From the NCBI GenBank assembly GCA_946122785.1, contig CAMGYJ010000011.1:43116513-43180512 (forward strand): DNA of 64,000 nucleotides, in the 5' to 3' direction. Under the pieces are notes generated by a model. That model was given only the letters and a program-made list of their open reading frames with translations. It ran no database searches and was not told the DNA's origin. Every line of letters starts with the position of its first letter. Position 1 is the stretch's first letter. This document shows positions 20,493-33,559 of the stretch, piece after piece. The position numbers and the translations under genes were made by a program. The DNA comes from Linum tenue (Eukaryota; Streptophyta; Magnoliopsida; Malpighiales; Linaceae).

Positions 20493-23400
20493 AGCCTCTC
20501 CAAATCTTCCTATTCTACTCGCCGGGTCATCTACTCCACTACAAAATATCTCCTCATGTACTCAAAGTTCTCACTGAAACCTAATATCTACAACTTAGGC
20601 GCAGAGGGAGCAACCGATGGATTGTAGCGACCCCCACTATTTTGATAGCTAATCAAGAAGAGCGCGTTTGTTTAGTTGTATGGTGATTCACTTAATTAAC
20701 AATTTTTATTCCGTTGACAGCCTCCTCTCCCCAATTGTATTGTGTTCACGAAGATCTGAAGGCGCAAGTGCAACAGGTCCAGGGGTAAACAATATGTATA
20801 AAGCGTTGGCCAAATTGAATTGAGTCATTCTACTTGGAATATGAAGATTTTTGCTTAATTGCTTTGGTTCGTGATGCAACTATGTTATGTTTGAAGGTAG
20901 ACCAACGCAAACAACAGCACAGCTCCAGGGTTATTCTGAACATTAGGTAGTTGGGGCATTAATTGATAATTATTTGGGATTATTCCTACAAGTACATAAT
21001 TTGGAACGTGCCTTTATATTGCATTGATTAATAGTTGTTTGAGATTTTTCAAATGAGTGATTTGACATGTAAACTCTCTTATTTTTGAAAATGGAGTCTT
21101 CGAAGTGGAATATGAAGATTTTGGATTAAGCTTGGTTTCGTAACGCCCTTATGGGTGTTTATTCTCTAAAATGCAGCTGTCTTTCAAAGTGCCTGTTGCA
21201 AATGGCAAGTCAGGATACAACGATGGTACCGGTACACGTTTATATCATTAGTAGGTAGCAGATTGTGTCCATTCTACTATATCATTTAGCTAAATACTTA
21301 GTTGTTCTTTTCAACTAAAAATTATGTTTAAATGCTGTGATTGGCCTCAGAAATGTATGTCTTTGCATTAACTGTTAATGATTGTGAGTTTTGGTTTAAT
21401 GGTGAAAAGTCCATTTATTTAGAAGTCTAAATTGGGCAAACCTATTGGACAATAGGAATGCCATACATTAGTGTCGTGGGAGGTTTGTTTGATGTCTCAG
21501 GGTGTTAGATTTTTAAGAAGGTTGTTTGTTGTGGTAGAGAGTCCCTAAAGCTAGCGAGGTATTCCTATGTGGGTTTTTTCTTGTGTGACTTTTTCTCGCC
21601 TTTTTTCTTATCTCTTTTTCTATTTTTGGTTTTTGTGTGCTACCTTCAGTTGCTACGTCTTCATTTGTGAGCCATCTATACTTTTCTTATTCAGTGCCTA
21701 AAAATCATATATACTCGATTGCATAGTAGTTACTAATAGATACATTTATACCAATAGAGAGATTTTAAGTTTTATCAGTTGTTAGTTTTAATATTTACTT
21801 ACATTGGTTGTTTATGTAGTTTTCTTTGTAATATTTCTCATTATACAACTAATTACTATGGCTACGTAGTTGTATAAGTGGGGGTTGGACATGATAGTTC
21901 TTAGAAGCATCAATACTTGAAGGTTATTATAATGACCAAATTCTAAAGTTATGGTTTGCCTTCAACTTGCTTGGAGCATTTCAATTATGCATCAATTGTT
22001 CTCTCCGTGTAGTTAAATCTCAGACAAATCGAAAATCTTGCTGATATGTGCTTGATTGTAGTTAAATTTAGGGTTCTACTGCATTGTTGCTTTACTCTTT
22101 TTTCGTGGTTGAGTCTGCTTCAAAAAATTTAGTTTGATTTTAGAAAATTTTGCTTCTGCAGTCCTGTCTTGCCACCAACGCGTTCAATAGATGGAGACGG
22201 GAGAGGCGAAGGCTATTTTTGTGTTGTTGTTGCTGGTTTAGGGATCGGTTTGTGAAGAAGAGGGAGAAGAGAGGGGGGAAAGGGAAATGCAGCAGAGGGG
22301 GATAACTCTTTTCTCCGACAAAATGGAGTGAAGAAAGGAATTATGATCAGTAAGAATATGGTTATCTTACATAACGGTCTCTATTATGTTTGAATTGAGC
22401 TTGAGAGGCAGTGATAAGGACGAGCTGCAACCAATTCATAGTGAGAAGAGAGCTATGAACTATGATCATGTCTTATTTCAAGTTAGAAGGTAGTTTCAGT
22501 ATAAGGATTATTTAATTTGACAAGTTGTTTCGTCCATGATTCTTGGTAGTTTTAGTGCCATTCTAGCCAATGTTTAGTCTGTAATTTTTGAGAATTGATG
22601 TGCGAGTAATGACTTTCACTTAGCTTCAACTATTATGTGTGTATTTATTGGCATGTGATAGAATTCTCTTTTCCTTTTCATTGAATTCATTTTCATACTC
22701 TAATTGTATTATTTGTACATAGGCAAATCATGCTCGAGATGGCAACTCGCTGATATGGCTGGTGCAAGGAATGAAGCCATCATTAGAATTCAGACCGACA
22801 ACGGGGAGGGATGCCCAGGACTAATTCAATGATGATTGATGATGGTATAATAAAAATTGCAGTCTGCATCAGCACCAATTTCTAGGCCTAAGTAAAGGTA
22901 TTCAACCCAGAACTCTGCTTAGCGCTAAAAATTGCCCTCACCCAACCTTGATCCTGTTTGACCCACTTCTGAAGAGTCAAGATATATGACTAATCCTCCC
23001 CGTTCGTATTTTCTTATTGACTCTTTCTGACCCTGTAGGTTGGGGCGGGTCGGGAAGAATTGGATTAGTGGGTCGGTCCTAATAAAGTGGAATCACAATC
23101 CCTTCACTCTCACTTGCTTTCTCTCCCATTCCACAAGTGGGTAACATACAGTAATCCGGCCAACGGACCGGGTAATAAGCTAGTATATATATATATATAT
23201 ATATATATATTACGTATCCTTAGCTCATGCAACAAGCAAACTGTATATGATTGAAAAAATAACCTAACCCTTAACTCCAAGTTCTTCATCATACGGTGGA
23301 TCGAGTAAAAGGCACGTGGGAGAGTGGGTAGCTATTGCTTTGGTCTAACGTAAATCGATCTAAGTCAACTTTGTTTTAGTCTTCCATGTTGATTTTGTTC

Positions 23401-24354
23401 CTCTGACGTTTGAAAGAAAGAAAAAAGAATATTATCTCTCGTGGAAGATGTACATCTATATATCTTGGGCTGGCCGCTCCTGCAATTTCTTAATCGCTTT
23501 CCCTAACTCCCGAACATATAGTCTGTCAAACATTAATGCTTTCTCATCTGTGGTTGTCAAGGACGTCAAGAAGCTACCTAAAATCCAAATTCGTCGCCAT
23601 CCAAGCTAAGTAAATCTTATGCATGTGCCCGGCCGTCTCAGTTTCTTGCCAAAAAAAAAAAAAAAAGTCAGTCGTCGTGATTGTGAATGCATGGTCTGCC
23701 GACGAACGAAGAAAATGATGGAATCCGTTGATGTCAAACTTTGCTACCTACGAATTGGATCAAGTTGTGAAAAATCCTCTGTACGTCCTTATAGAACCCA
23801 CATTTCTACGCGTACAAATAATATCCAAAACCCACCAACTAGCTCCAGTTACTTTCCTCATACGTTCGTCCCACTTGTACTAATTGTCAAAAGAAAAAAC
23901 CGTATTTCCACCGAAAATCAGAATAACTCATGTCGATCAAACATTAAGCTAACGTGTATTCTATAGATAACTAAAATATGCACGACTGGTTAGAACTTCT
24001 GTTATGTATGTGGATCGAATGTGTTCCGTTAACAGGAAAGCTACAAAAGAAAGAAGAAGAAAAATGGATTGTGTAAACGGGAATCAACTAACCTAAACCT
24101 AAACGCGATGGACCATGCATGTGTGAATTATATAAGAGTAACCTTACCTACCTACGTACCTTCAAATTTTCTCTCATTTCTTACTTTCAACGAAAATAAG
24201 GTTAGGACCAAGCTAGGATTAATCTCCCCATAAAATACTGATTTTTGGCCCTCATTTTCAAAGCAGCGCACGTGTTTGTTGTCATTGTTTGGTGGGACTT
24301 GGACTATCTTCTTCCCTTTCAAAATTACCCTTTTATGAAATACGATCCTTGGTA
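20493..24354. other. Long intergenic stretch without recognisable gene
   Basis: No ORF with family resemblance. A phrase GGAATATGAAGATTTT with similar context occurs at about 20838 and 21108, suggesting an old duplication. Some GC-richer islands (20500-20790, 22160-22300) look exon-like but no protein family is recognised. (TA)n lies at 23183-23211 and an A run at 23650-23665. Confidence 0.4.
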
Positions 24355-24359
24355 AAAAT

Positions 24360-24680
24360 TGTAAAATATTGAGGAATCGATGAAACAGAATACGAGGCAC
24401 ACGAGATTTACGTGGTATCCCCGATTGCCGGGACTAGTCCACGGGAGAGATGAACTCTCCAGCTGATATTTTATTATGCCCTCTTAGGTTGTAGCCGATG
24501 GCCTTATACAATATATATACCCTTTCTTCCAATCATCTAGGGTTTTACAACTAGGGCAAGTAATCAAATTACAACCTTGCTGTGTTGGGATTCCTCTTCG
24601 TGCATGACACGCCTGGGATGCGGCCGGATATGAGCTGGGCCGTGAGTGCTGGGCTATACACTGTTGGCCCATTCCCAATA
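24360..24680 (-). repeat. Copia element 1, 3' LTR (321 bp)
   Basis: Pairs with 29298-29604. About eight substitutions are seen by eye. This copy keeps 14 bases that the other lacks, between two GCTGGGC repeats. Confidence 0.9.
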
Positions 24681-24689
24681 CTCCCCCGC

Positions 24690-27600
24690 AAGCTGTGGCG
24701 TGGAGGTTACGAACGCGCAGCTTGGACAGGAGAAAATGAAAACGATCGGCTCCGAGTCCCTTAGTGAACATGTCCGCGAGCTGAAGTTGAGAGCTAACCT
24801 TTAAGGGCCGGATATCTCCTGACTGGACTCGCTCACGTACGAAGTAGCAATCCATCTCGACGTGCTTGGTGCGCTCATGGAAAACCGGATTGGCAGCAAT
24901 GTGAAGCGCAGCCTGATTATCGCAGTAGAGAGGGGTGGACTGGCGCTGGGGTGCTCCTAACTCCTGTAAGAGCCAACGTAGCCATAAAACCTCACTGACA
25001 GTGTGAGCCATCGCCCTATACCTGCCTCTGCCGAAGAGCGAGCAACCACCTGCTGCTTCTTCGTGCGCCAAGAAATGGGAACTCCACCGAGGGTGATTAC
25101 ATAGTCGGTGGTAGATCGGCGAGTGGATTGGTAGCCTCCCCAATCTGCATCGCAATACGCCGTTAACGTGAGGGAGTTGGCATGGGGAAAGAAAAGTCCT
25201 TGACCTGGAGCACTCTTGAGATAGCGAAGGATGCGGTGTGCGGCATCCATGTGAGCTTTAGTGGGGGCGTGGACGAACTGACTGAGGACATTAACACCAT
25301 AGGTGATGTCTGGGCGAGTGACAGTCAATTAGAGGAGACGACCTACAAGTCGTCGATAAGCTGCAGGATCAGGATGATCAGCCGGCGCAGGCCGAGTAAG
25401 CTGATGATTCTGCTCGACGGGAAAGCGCTGGGGCGCCTACCAGGGACCCCATAATCTTCAAGAATGTCAAGAAGATACTTCCGTTGACTTAAGACCAGCC
25501 CATCGGGCGTGCGAGCTACTTCCAATCCGAGAAAGTAACGTAAATTTCCAAGATCCTTGATCGTGAATCTCGAGTGGAGAAAAGTCTTGACGTGCGAGAT
25601 GAACTCAAGGCTGGTACCTGCCAAAATAACATCGTCAACATAGATGAGGGCGAGCACATGAATGCTCCCCCGCCGATAGATAAACAGAGAGTGGTCAGCG
25701 GGAGATGCCCGGAACCCGAGTTCACAGAGTGCCTGTGTGAACTTATGGTACCAATTACGTGAGGCTTGCCGCAAGCCCTATAGTGACTTGTGAAGACGGC
25801 AAACTCGAGTATCCCCTGGCGCAGCAAACCCTTGGGGAATTTGCATATAAACCTCCTCATCCAAGTCCCCATGGAGGAAGACATTGTTGACATCCAGCTG
25901 ATGAATGTGCCAATTCTTGCTAACAGCAACTGCAAGAAGACATCGAACAGTGACAAGTTTGGCCACCGGTGCAAACGTGTCGTGAAAATCTACACCCTCG
26001 ATCTGGGTATAGCCTTTGGCCACCAATCGAGCCTTGTAGCGCTCAATCGTGCCATCAGGATAGAACTTAATTTTGTAGACCCACTTGCAGCCGATGACAC
26101 GCTTCCCAGGGGGAAGGTAAACAAGACTCCAAGTCCCATTCTTTTCGAGTGCCGTGACCTCAGCAATCATGGCGTAGCGCCAACACTCTTCCTTGACAGC
26201 CTCATAGAATGATCGAGGTTCCGGATGATGTGCGACTGCAGCCAGAAAAGCACAATAATTAGCCGAAAAGTGATCATAATTGAGGTGATTAGACAAAGGA
26301 TAGTGAACAAAGTTTGCTTGACTCCCTGTGTAGTAGATATCAAGGTGCTTAGGAGGAACCCGCTTTCGATCTCCACGTCGGGGCGGCTCTGGATAAAAGC
26401 CGCGAGGCAGCGGGCTAGTAATGGTGGACTCTCCTGGCCCATCAACAGTCGAAGTGCGCCTGGGCTGGGGCGAAAAAGTCTTGGCCCCTGATGGAGATGC
26501 GTGATCGAGCTGGGCCGGAGAGGTTGGCCCATTAGGCCCGGACTGGGGCGAACTGATGGTGGACCCGGATTGAGCAGGGTCGTCTGCATGGGCCGGAGAA
26601 GATGGCCCATTAGGCGGCGGGGAGCTGGCCGCATCCTCCTGGTGTGGCCCAGATGTGCTGGGCGATGTGGAGCTCGGCCCACGGCCCAGCGAGGAGGAAG
26701 GGCCGCTAGTTGCCAGGGGCGTCGGCCCAAGGTCATGCACAGATTGAGGCGAGGGATCTGCAAGGACCATTTCATCATCCAAGACATCTGCTGGTCGTTC
26801 AAAAACAGAGGGTGATATCCAGTGAAACTGCCGAGCCATGTCTGCCTGAAATGGAAAAGTAGACTCGTGAAAAACAACGTCACGACTGGTATAAATTTTT
26901 CGTGAGGTCAAGTCATAGGCTCTGTATCCTTTTTGGTTTGCTGCATAACCTATAAAGACACAAGCACGGCCTCGCTCATCAAACTTGCCGAGATGAGCGT
27001 GGGTATCCTTGCAGTACATGAGACACCCGAAAACTCGCAAATGTGAATAGACAGCGGGTTTGCCAAAGACGACTTCATACGGCGTGCGACCTGTCGCCTT
27101 TGTGGGTAATCGGTTGATCAAGTAAGCGGCAGTTAGGATGCATTCTCCCCAAAAACGAATGGGCAAGCTGGCCTGAAACCGTAAAGCGCGCGCTGTTTCC
27201 AATAAATGGCGATGTTTGCGCTCCACCACACCATTCTATTGTGGTGTATCTGTGCAAGAAGTTTGGAGCAGTATCCCTTCTTTCTCATAAAAATCTCGCA
27301 GAATGGTGGTATTAAATTCAGGACCATTATCAGCATGTATCTTCTTCACCTGCTTGCCAAACTGAGTACGAACAAGATTGCAAAAAAACTGTAGATAACG
27401 ACCAACCTCAGATTTAAAAAGAATGAGATAAACCCAAACTCCACGACTAAAATCATCAACAATCGTTAGAAAATAATGCGCACCACTGTATGATGGGGTA
27501 TGATACCCACCCCAAATATCCATGTGTAATAACTCAAAACAGGAGGAACTGCGGACCCTACTAACTGGAAAGGGAGTCCGAACCTATTTTGCTCTAGAAC

Positions 27601-27891
27601 ACGAATGACAAAAATCATTAGCCGAATCAGCAGACAAAGATAAAGTTTGACTAAGATTGTTCATAACAGCCGACGAGGGATGTCCCAGCCTCGCATGCCA
27701 TGGAATCCTGTGACTAGAAGGTCTTTCCTCCACAGCATGAGCTCGCGTCCCGCAAACACCAAACAGTCTCAAGAAATAGAGCCCATAACGTATCTCCCCC
27801 TTCCCAATCACGCTCTTGGAGCGTAAGTCCTGTATGACGCAGAAATTTCCATGAAATATTAAGGCAACATTATGCTCTTGACAAAGTCGGC
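24690..27891 (-). pseudogene. Copia element 1 pol (integrase, RT, RNase H), broken
   Basis: In order on the minus strand: GAG-pre-integrase with HARLGHPSS and C-x2-C (27584-27811), integrase with VDDFSR, HADNG and VVERKHR, RT with YVDD (about 25650), RNase H with CDADWGG (25145-25165) and DNQAALH (about 24915). Breaks: a frameshift near 27917 at the gag/pol join, in-frame TAG at 27584-27586, at 27236-27238 (just before the integrase Glu block) and at 25778-25780 (in RT, in a KSLYGLRQ-type motif at the Tyr), and frameshifts near 25440, 25330 and 25055. It cannot make functional enzyme. Confidence 0.88.
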
Positions 27892-29259
27892 TTACCGAGA
27901 GGAGGTTACATTGAAACTCCGGACATATAAAACTCGACCAAGTGTCATCTTATCACTTAGACGAACCAAACCGATCCTCTTGACCGGTATGCTAGCGCCG
28001 TTGGGTATGCGAACAGGGTGACTTGGCAATTCAATATTAGATGAACAAACAGTATCATCCATGGTAATATGCTCGTTACATCCCGAGTCAATAAGCCACT
28101 CAGGAGTATCAGAGAAAGAAAACGTACCCGCCATATGGCTCGTGGGATCGGATGCCCCTTGGAATTGATTTCCAAAAAATTGTTTCAATTGTTCCAGCTG
28201 CTGCAAGCTGAAACCCGCCACGGGGCTGCCATCAGCATCGACTTGAGATGCCTTTGGTTCCCTTCCTTGACTGCGATTAGGTGCTGCATCTCGCCCAGAG
28301 TCCCGACCCCGCCGCCGACCAGATTTGTCCCCTTGCTTCTCACGTGGTGTCCAACCTGGAGGATACCCAATTAGTTCGTAGCATGACTCTTTTAGGTGTC
28401 CAGGCATGAGGCAGTTACTACAATATGGGCACTCTCTCTCCCCCATTCCTCGATCACGTGTACCGCGGCCAGCAGAAGGGGATCGCTCGGCTTCTCCACG
28501 TGTGGCAAAGACTGCTGCCTCCGTGATCGGCTTCCGATTCTGGGTAAGGGTGCGTTGCTGTTCTTCATTATGAACAATACGAAAAGCTTCTGGGAGGGAT
28601 GGCGTCACCGCCATGGATAAAATTTGGCTCCGCACTGTTGCATAGTAGTCGTCAAGACCCAGCAAAAAATCAAGAAGTCGGAGACTCTCGTTCTGATCGC
28701 GCCCACGTCTCCCGCAAGCGCACGTCGGCGGCGGCAGGATGGTCTGCGTCTCCTCCCAAACCTTCCGCAGCTTTGTATAAAACGCGGAAACAGACTGTTT
28801 TTCCTGTTGAAGTAAGACAACATTGCGGCATAGTTCGTAGGCTCGCGTCAAGTTGCCCCTACTGAATCTATCTCGGAGATCCTCCCATATCTCCTGTGCT
28901 GTTTTGGCGTGCATCACGCTGCTTCTCATCTCCGTATCCATGGTTGTACGCAGCCAGCCCTTGACCAGGGCATCACAGCGTGCCCAAGCGAGTGACTGAG
29001 GAGTCCCATCTTCCTGCGGACGAGGAACGGTTCCGTCGACGAAACCAACTTTGTTCTTCGTGACAAGGGCATCAGTCATCTCCAGGACCCACTCGCTATA
29101 GTTTGACGACGTAAGCAAGCTACTGACATGAAGATGGCCAGTACTGTCCGACTGATGCATGAAGAACGGACTGTGGACGTCGCGGTCTGTGTCCGCTGAT
29201 GGGCTAGGGCCACTCGATCTTGAACCAGGTGTGGTCATGGTGGAATCCAAATCGGTCAT
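27892..29259 (-). CDS. Copia element 1 gag with start of protease
   Basis: 455 codons from ATG 29259. The first 230 residues are a copia gag (retrotransposon gag/UBN2 type: SSNYSEWVLEM, then WLRTTMD and IWEDLRDRFS). A CCHC knuckle (C-x2-C-x4-GH-x4-C) is followed by an Arg-rich stretch. The protease active site LIDSGCNEH is near the end; the frame is lost soon after, so the protein ends in a short unrelated tail. Gag itself looks intact. Confidence 0.85.
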   Translation of the reverse strand: MTDLDSTMTTPGSRSSGPSPSADTDRDVHSPFFMHQSDSTGHLHVSSLLTSSNYSEWVLEMTDALVTKNKVGFVDGTVPRPQEDGTPQSLAWARCDALVKGWLRTTMDTEMRSSVMHAKTAQEIWEDLRDRFSRGNLTRAYELCRNVVLLQQEKQSVSAFYTKLRKVWEETQTILPPPTCACGRRGRDQNESLRLLDFLLGLDDYYATVRSQILSMAVTPSLPEAFRIVHNEEQQRTLTQNRKPITEAAVFATRGEAERSPSAGRGTRDRGMGERECPYCSNCLMPGHLKESCYELIGYPPGWTPREKQGDKSGRRRGRDSGRDAAPNRSQGREPKASQVDADGSPVAGFSLQQLEQLKQFFGNQFQGASDPTSHMAGTFSFSDTPEWLIDSGCNEHITMDDTVCSSNIELPSHPVRIPNGASIPVKRIGLVRLSDKMTLGRVLYVRSFNVTSSR

Positions 29260-29297
29260 GACGTACAAACTGAGAACGGATCAATGCTCCGATATTA

Positions 29298-29604
29298 TGT
29301 AAAATATTGAGGAATCGATGAAATAGAATACGAGGCACACGAGATATACGTGGTATCCCCGATTGCCGGGACTAGTCCACGGGAGAGATGAACTCTCCAG
29401 CTGATATTTTATTATGCTCTCTTAGGTTGTGGCCGATGGCCTTATACAATATATATACCCTTTCTTCCAATCATCTAGGGTTTTACAACTAGGGCAAGTA
29501 ATCAAATTACAACCTTGCTGTGTTGGGATTCCTCTTCGTGCATTACACGCCTGGGATGCGGCCGGATATGAGCTGGGCTGTACACTATTGGCTCATTCCC
29601 AATA
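29298..29604 (-). repeat. Copia element 1, 5' LTR (307 bp)
   Basis: Same sequence as 24360-24680 with about eight substitutions and a 14-base gap near 29575. Contains AATATATA in the middle, a possible TATA region. Confidence 0.9.
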
Positions 29605-29609
29605 AAAAT

Positions 29610-30370
29610 AAAACTATCTATTTATCCAACTTCTTGCTACTGAAAAAGTAGGGTTGGGCATACGTGCGGGTCACTAGTAAATTTGACAAGATCCACCTGC
29701 AAAATGACTCAAACTGTAGTATGCGGCACGAGTCACGAATTGGCTGAATAGAAACCCACAGGAGCTGATGGTTGAAAGATGGGTGTTTAGGTTACCTGGA
29801 AATCCGATCCACATCACAACAGCTTTGCCCTACCGACGACTTTCCCTCGTCTTTCCTTTCTCCCACCAAAACAAGATACGATTTATTTCCCTATTCTATA
29901 AATTTCTCGGTCGATAATCCTCCTCCTCTGAAGAAATTTCTCCGATCAGCAACTTCATTCAAATCGACTTCTATAGTCAGAATCATTTCAACCTTTCTTC
30001 CCTTTCCGGCCTCTTCCTCAATAATCTTCTCTACCCGATGATCATGCCAATTGAACGATATCTCGAATTGGTCGGGTCGCCAATACTCTCTCCAAGTCTG
30101 TGCACATCCCCAATTCATTACTAGTTTGAAGCTATATAACGGTAATAGCATCCCAAATTCTTCCATCACTGCTCCCACTTCTCAATATACTGGATGGTTT
30201 TGCAGGCCCATGACCACCTTATCCACCCAAACATGTGTTATTGTGTGAGTGTGAGTATTATAATTAAGTGGATTCAGATGAATTTATCGACTGACCCACC
30301 CATCTCTCATCCTAGCTATTGTTTAATCACGAATCAAGGAATTGAAAACATTGTGAACATAAATATGATA
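29610..30370. other. Intergenic; one unrecognised minus-strand ORF
   Basis: A 95-codon minus-strand ORF (29891-30178) has protein-like composition (EKIIEEEAGKGRK) but no family I recognise. TAGGGTTGGGC at 29651 resembles a hAT end, with no partner. No confident gene. Confidence 0.3.
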
Positions 30371-30378
30371 CCTACATC

Positions 30379-31013
30379 CAGGAGCGTAGCCAGGATTTCG
30401 ACTAGGGTGGGTCCACTTCGAAAAAATATACATGATAATATAGTTTTTGTTAAATTTTTTTAATTATCCATAATATAATTTTGTATTTAAATTTTTTGAT
30501 AAAATAAAATACATTAATAGTCAAAACTATTAAGAATATCACTCTCTCTATATACCAAACATTTATTCATAATTTAGTTATTCGGTCGCTTTTGGATGAT
30601 GTTATTTGCCAATAATTGTTTACTATAGGTTTGATAATGAATCTTATACAAATAATTATTCATGATTTAGTTATTTGTTCGCTTTCGAATTGTGTTCTTT
30701 GTCAATAACCATAGTATCAATAACTAGAGTTGTTGGGTGAAGTTCAATAATATATTTTATACCATTTACCAACATACCCCGTTATAAGAAAATCAAATTA
30801 TGTGGAATTTAAGTTTGCACAAATTCGAATACTATATGTGCTTAATGAATGAGGTCGCCAAAACTAGAACACAAAACCTTTCGATCAACGATTATCTATT
30901 AGACACACTCTAATTTTCCGAATCAATTAACTGTTATACCTAATTTAGTCTGTTTTCTCCCGAGCTAGGGTGGGTCTCGAGACCCACCCATTTGCCTTCT
31001 CCCTCCGCCCCTG
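30379..31013. mobile_element. hAT-like MITE of the CAGNGGCGGA type, copy 2 (635 bp)
   Basis: Exact 8-bp duplication CCTACATC (30371-30378, 31014-31021). Ends CAGGAGCGTAGCCAG and CTCCGCCCCTG; near the ends GGTGGGTCC and GAGACCCACCC pair. Same plan as copy 1 at 17853. Confidence 0.88.
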
Positions 31014-31289
31014 CCTACATCTACTCATCTATATCCAAATTTCCGTGTGTGTTATATATGTATTGTTTAAGGGCAAGAGGGTCGCGTAATTAATGGGTGA
31101 AGTAGTAGTCGTGAAGAGGAAGACAGCATGATAGTCGGAGCAAGGTGGTGTGCTCGCGTAATTTTGATGATATAACTATCTTATATATCTGTTATGTTCA
31201 GCAATAATAATTAATGATCGGAAATATAAATTTTACGAGAGGGAAAAAAAAAATGAATTTCAGAGTCGGCCGTCGGGTGGCCCCACCAC

Positions 31290-31737
31290 TAGGGATGGCA
31301 ATTTTGACCTGACCCGTTTTACCCGACCTGTTTGACTTGTTTTGGGGCGCGGCGGGCATGGGTAGTCTCATCGACCCGACCTGCCCTGACCCGCCCCATT
31401 CTCGACCCGTTCTTGTCTAAATTACATGAAATCTTAGTCAAATTAGTTTGAATTTTACTTTTATCGCATCATATTTTAGCTATAATAAAGTTGTAAATTA
31501 GTGAAAATCTTAATTTCTCCAATAATTTTACTACAATTGTCATAATATTGTTTATTTTCTTAGTTTTATAATAAAAATAACGAATATTTCTAATATTTTT
31601 CAAATAAATTGCATACTCATTGGGTCGACCTGCCCCGACCCGCGACCCGTGATCAATTACCCGACCTGGACCCGCCCTGCCACGGGGCGGGTCTGGGTAC
31701 AAAAAACCTGCCCCGGACCTACCCATTGCCATTCCTA
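31290..31737. mobile_element. Non-autonomous hAT element 3 (448 bp)
   Basis: TAGGGATGGCAAT and ATTGCCATTCCTA (12 of 13) with duplication CCCACCAC (31282-31289, 31738-31745). Subterminal ACCCGAC and GGCGGGTC repeats on both sides. Confidence 0.92.
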
Positions 31738-31745
31738 CCCACCAC

Positions 31746-33551
31746 CAGTAAAGAGAGTCAACGAGGAAGGAGGTTTATAATTATAAGGGGGGAGCAGATC
31801 TGAGTGTTGTGAACGTGTGCATGCATGTAAGTCTTCGCTTCTGCCCCACTCGGTCTCCGGTCTCTGCCCGGCCGTCAAATTCGTTGACCAACTGGGCCAA
31901 CTTATTAATTGCCTCACAACTATTGGCAGACACATCGGAACCGGGAAAAGAAAACATAAAAGTGTTCTTGATTGGAAGGCGGACGGAAGGGAGGACCGTC
32001 GCTCTTTCATGAGAAGAAAAATAAATTTATATTTATTGGATATTTTAGTAGATGAATTGGGGTGAATACAAAATAATTGTAACAATAATGTTGTAGAATA
32101 TATGCTTGTCGTATTGCAATAGAAACATATGAGATTTGAATCTCTTTCAAATTGTTGGGATCAAACGGTTTTACATGTTATTAGAGATGGTAATGATGAC
32201 AAATAGTCTTATTTTATAATTTCCACAACCTTCAACAAAAATAATAAATTAAAGTATAATGTATATTGGGATTGTGCAAATTTCAAATACGCTAGTCAAC
32301 TTTCATGTGAAGAAGACTTGTAAAAAGAATTATATAATATTCGTTATAAATCCTACTCCTACATTTCAAATTATTGAGACCAAATAACCAATTCTTTGTT
32401 TTAATGGAAAAAAAGAACTACTGAAATTTCGGCTCACTTTTGTTTGCATTATTTTTTGTTACCACACTTCAACTTCTTTTGTTTTATATTGCATGATTTT
32501 TGTTAACATACTTTCCAAAAAACATTATCATTAAGGGTGACATGAATTTATTTTTATTGTTAAATTTTTTTGAAATATTAAAATCTGAAACCTCCAGATT
32601 AAAGCCTGGTAACCAAACTCTTGTTCCCTTTGTTATCATACTTCATGAACTTTGCCTTGAGATTCTTAATTAAGGATTATAGGTCTTTATACATCTAGCT
32701 CAACATTTAGCTATCCAGTATGGGGTTGAGAAGCGAATCCGTGTTTATCTTGTTATCGTATTTTTATCATACATGAAATATTTAACGATAATAAATTAAA
32801 ATTCAATACAATTTCGCAATTCATACTAATAAAGTTAAGCATAACATCTTTGTATAATGGGAGACATAGGAACACATGCAAGAGCAGCCCATACCTCCAT
32901 CCATCATCGTTACTTGTTGTGGAGAACAACTTGGGAAGAGTGACTTCATTAAGGTGGAAATTGCTATCTTAAGTGTGTTTGGCTTGACATTTTGTTATCG
33001 TACTTTTTCTATGCATATATTGAATTTCCTCACGTGGAATGCGCCGCACCAATCGGGGCGGTGGAATTGAATTTTTTTTTATTGATTTAATTTTCCATCA
33101 ATAAATCGCCACTACTCCTCGATCTTTCCTCTTGTTTGCTATGTTTTCCATTCTGATGAATGAACAAGTCAAATACTACCGTCTTGACGAAGAAAAGTAG
33201 GGAAAACCCTCCTCCGCCTCTTCCAGTTGTGGCTTAAAAACATAGATCTATTCTTTTCTAACAACTCTCCCTGTAATTGGTGAAATATGAACGAGTTCAT
33301 TAAATTTAACGCATAACTTTTATGGCTGGACTTTGATGTTTCACTAAGTTCTCACTCATATTGAAAAATAATAACACCCAATCAAATAATTAATTTGGTT
33401 TGAAACTGAGATGAGATACGAATGATCATCTATATATATAAAGTATCCAATTGAAAAGCACAATAGTTTGTTGAACTCTAATTATTCTATGATTTAAAAT
33501 TTTCATCTCGAGAGTTGATCCAAACAACGTAAATAAAGAATATGAAGCACA
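31746..33551. other. Intergenic, no gene seen
   Basis: AT-rich. Short words such as TTTGAATCTCTTTCAAATTGTTGGGA (32135 on) have a weaker relative near 32355. No ORF with family resemblance. Confidence 0.45.
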
Positions 33552-33559
33552 AAATTAAG

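Larger units (their letters stand above)
24360..29604 (-). mobile_element. Ty1/copia retrotransposon, defective (Ale-like)
   Basis: Two LTRs (24360-24680, 29298-29604) enclose gag and pol on the minus strand in copia order (protease, integrase, RT, RNase H). Read in element sense, the LTRs start TATTGGG and end TTTACA, a non-canonical TA...CA pair. The flanking 5 bases AAAAT match on both sides (24355-24359, 29605-29609). A purine tract GCGGGGGAG precedes the 3' LTR, and a degenerate initiator-Met-type primer site (TAATATCGGAGC) follows the 5' LTR. Stops and frameshifts break pol. The CCHC followed by a GYPPGW motif suggests the Ale lineage, with moderate confidence. Confidence 0.88.

Noticed and set aside
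23183..23211. (TA)n run as a regulatory or origin element
   Set aside because: A plain microsatellite in an otherwise featureless region.
29891..30178. 95-codon minus-strand ORF with protein-like composition
   Set aside because: No family recognised, no start context or splice support, and it lies among transposon debris.
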